Assembly (NCBI RefSeq): GCF_031822435.1
Contig: NZ_JAVQLW010000002.1
Coordinates: 310,001 to 374,000 of the forward strand
Source of the DNA: Paracoccus sp. MBLB3053
Lineage (GTDB): Bacteria; Pseudomonadota; Alphaproteobacteria; Rhodobacterales; Rhodobacteraceae
Reading direction: 5' to 3'
Length of the DNA: 64,000 nucleotides
Position numbers and translations under genes: made by a program. Each line of letters begins with the position of its first letter. Positions within the stretch are counted from its first letter, which is position 1. Of the stretch, positions 63,879-64,000 are shown one piece after another. The notes beneath the pieces were generated by a model. It saw only the letters and a program-made list of their open reading frames with translations, searched no databases and was not told where the DNA came from.

Positions 63879-64000
63879 ATGACTGATTTTCCGAACGTTT
63901 CGCGTCGCCTTATCCTGGGGGGCCTTGCCTCGACATTGGCTCTCGCGGCCTGCTCTCCGGGCGCCTATACCGCCCCCGAACCGGACCTTCCCGCACGCTT
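63879..64000 (+). CDS. Outer-membrane efflux lipoprotein (NodT/OprM type), 3'-partial
   Basis: The first 40 residues of a lipoprotein with positively charged n-region, hydrophobic helix and lipobox ALAAC, followed by SPGAYTAPEPDLPAR. Position right after the RND pump gene and the NodT-like mature start (Y.-P-. pattern) indicate the outer-membrane channel of this tripartite pump. The frame is open at the window end. Too short a frame for full confirmation. Confidence 0.8.
   Translation, partial: MTDFPNVSRRLILGGLASTLALAACSPGAYTAPEPDLPAR

Overview
The window looks like chromosomal DNA of a GC-rich alphaproteobacterium, most likely of the Rhodobacteraceae/Paracoccaceae (Paracoccus-like). This is inferred from the many TRAP transporters, the BigR/Pmp/Blh sulfur operon, the DUF1127 peptide, the IclR-controlled pcaIJF genes and the form of EF-P. 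I see no rRNA, tRNA, CRISPR array, insertion sequence or phage gene. Gene density is high and operons use many 4-base ATGA overlaps.

Layout. 1-4077: end of a TRAP permease gene, then malonyl-CoA decarboxylase and malonyl-CoA synthetase (malonate use). 4133-5746: an Lrp/AsnC regulator divergent from an ornithine cyclodeaminase. 5771-13238 (minus): a six-gene operon with a peptide/opine-type ABC transporter, an FAD-dependent 2-hydroxyacid-type dehydrogenase and an acetylpolyamine-amidohydrolase-like deacetylase. 13544-19061 (plus): an ornithine-cyclodeaminase-family enzyme, a complete TRAP transporter with a cupin gene embedded in it, and an M20 carbamoylase-type hydrolase. A LysR gene (19114-20049, minus) and an RraA-like gene follow. 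Near-identical ATAGGC-N3-GCCTAT palindromes upstream of these units suggest one LysR regulon. 20927-24178 (minus): FAD oxidoreductase, DUF1127 peptide, DNA photolyase. 24262-26476: bigR-pmpA-pmpB-blh persulfide-response cluster.

26695-38254 is an amine catabolic region: MFS carrier, LysR, cupin, amine-oxidase-type flavoprotein, agmatinase-family ureohydrolase, aldehyde dehydrogenase, a second related LysR, an XRE-cupin regulator, GabT and GabD. Together these could take agmatine, putrescine or 4-guanidinobutyrate through GABA to succinate. 38307-42774: EpmA and EF-P (divergent), then MprF. 43058-45024: SDR and thiolase.

45248-51073 encodes a 1,941-residue protein with a transglutaminase-like region, DUF4011, an SF1 helicase, a Vsr/MTES_1575-type nuclease and DUF3320. 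This matches the Hhe (DUF4011-helicase-Vsr) class of anti-phage proteins and is the most notable gene here. After it come a second RraA-like gene, an asparaginase/asparagine-permease pair, pcaF-pcaJ-pcaI with a divergent IclR regulator and a clean palindromic operator, a GntR regulator, and a TetR-controlled RND efflux operon whose outer-membrane lipoprotein gene runs off the window.
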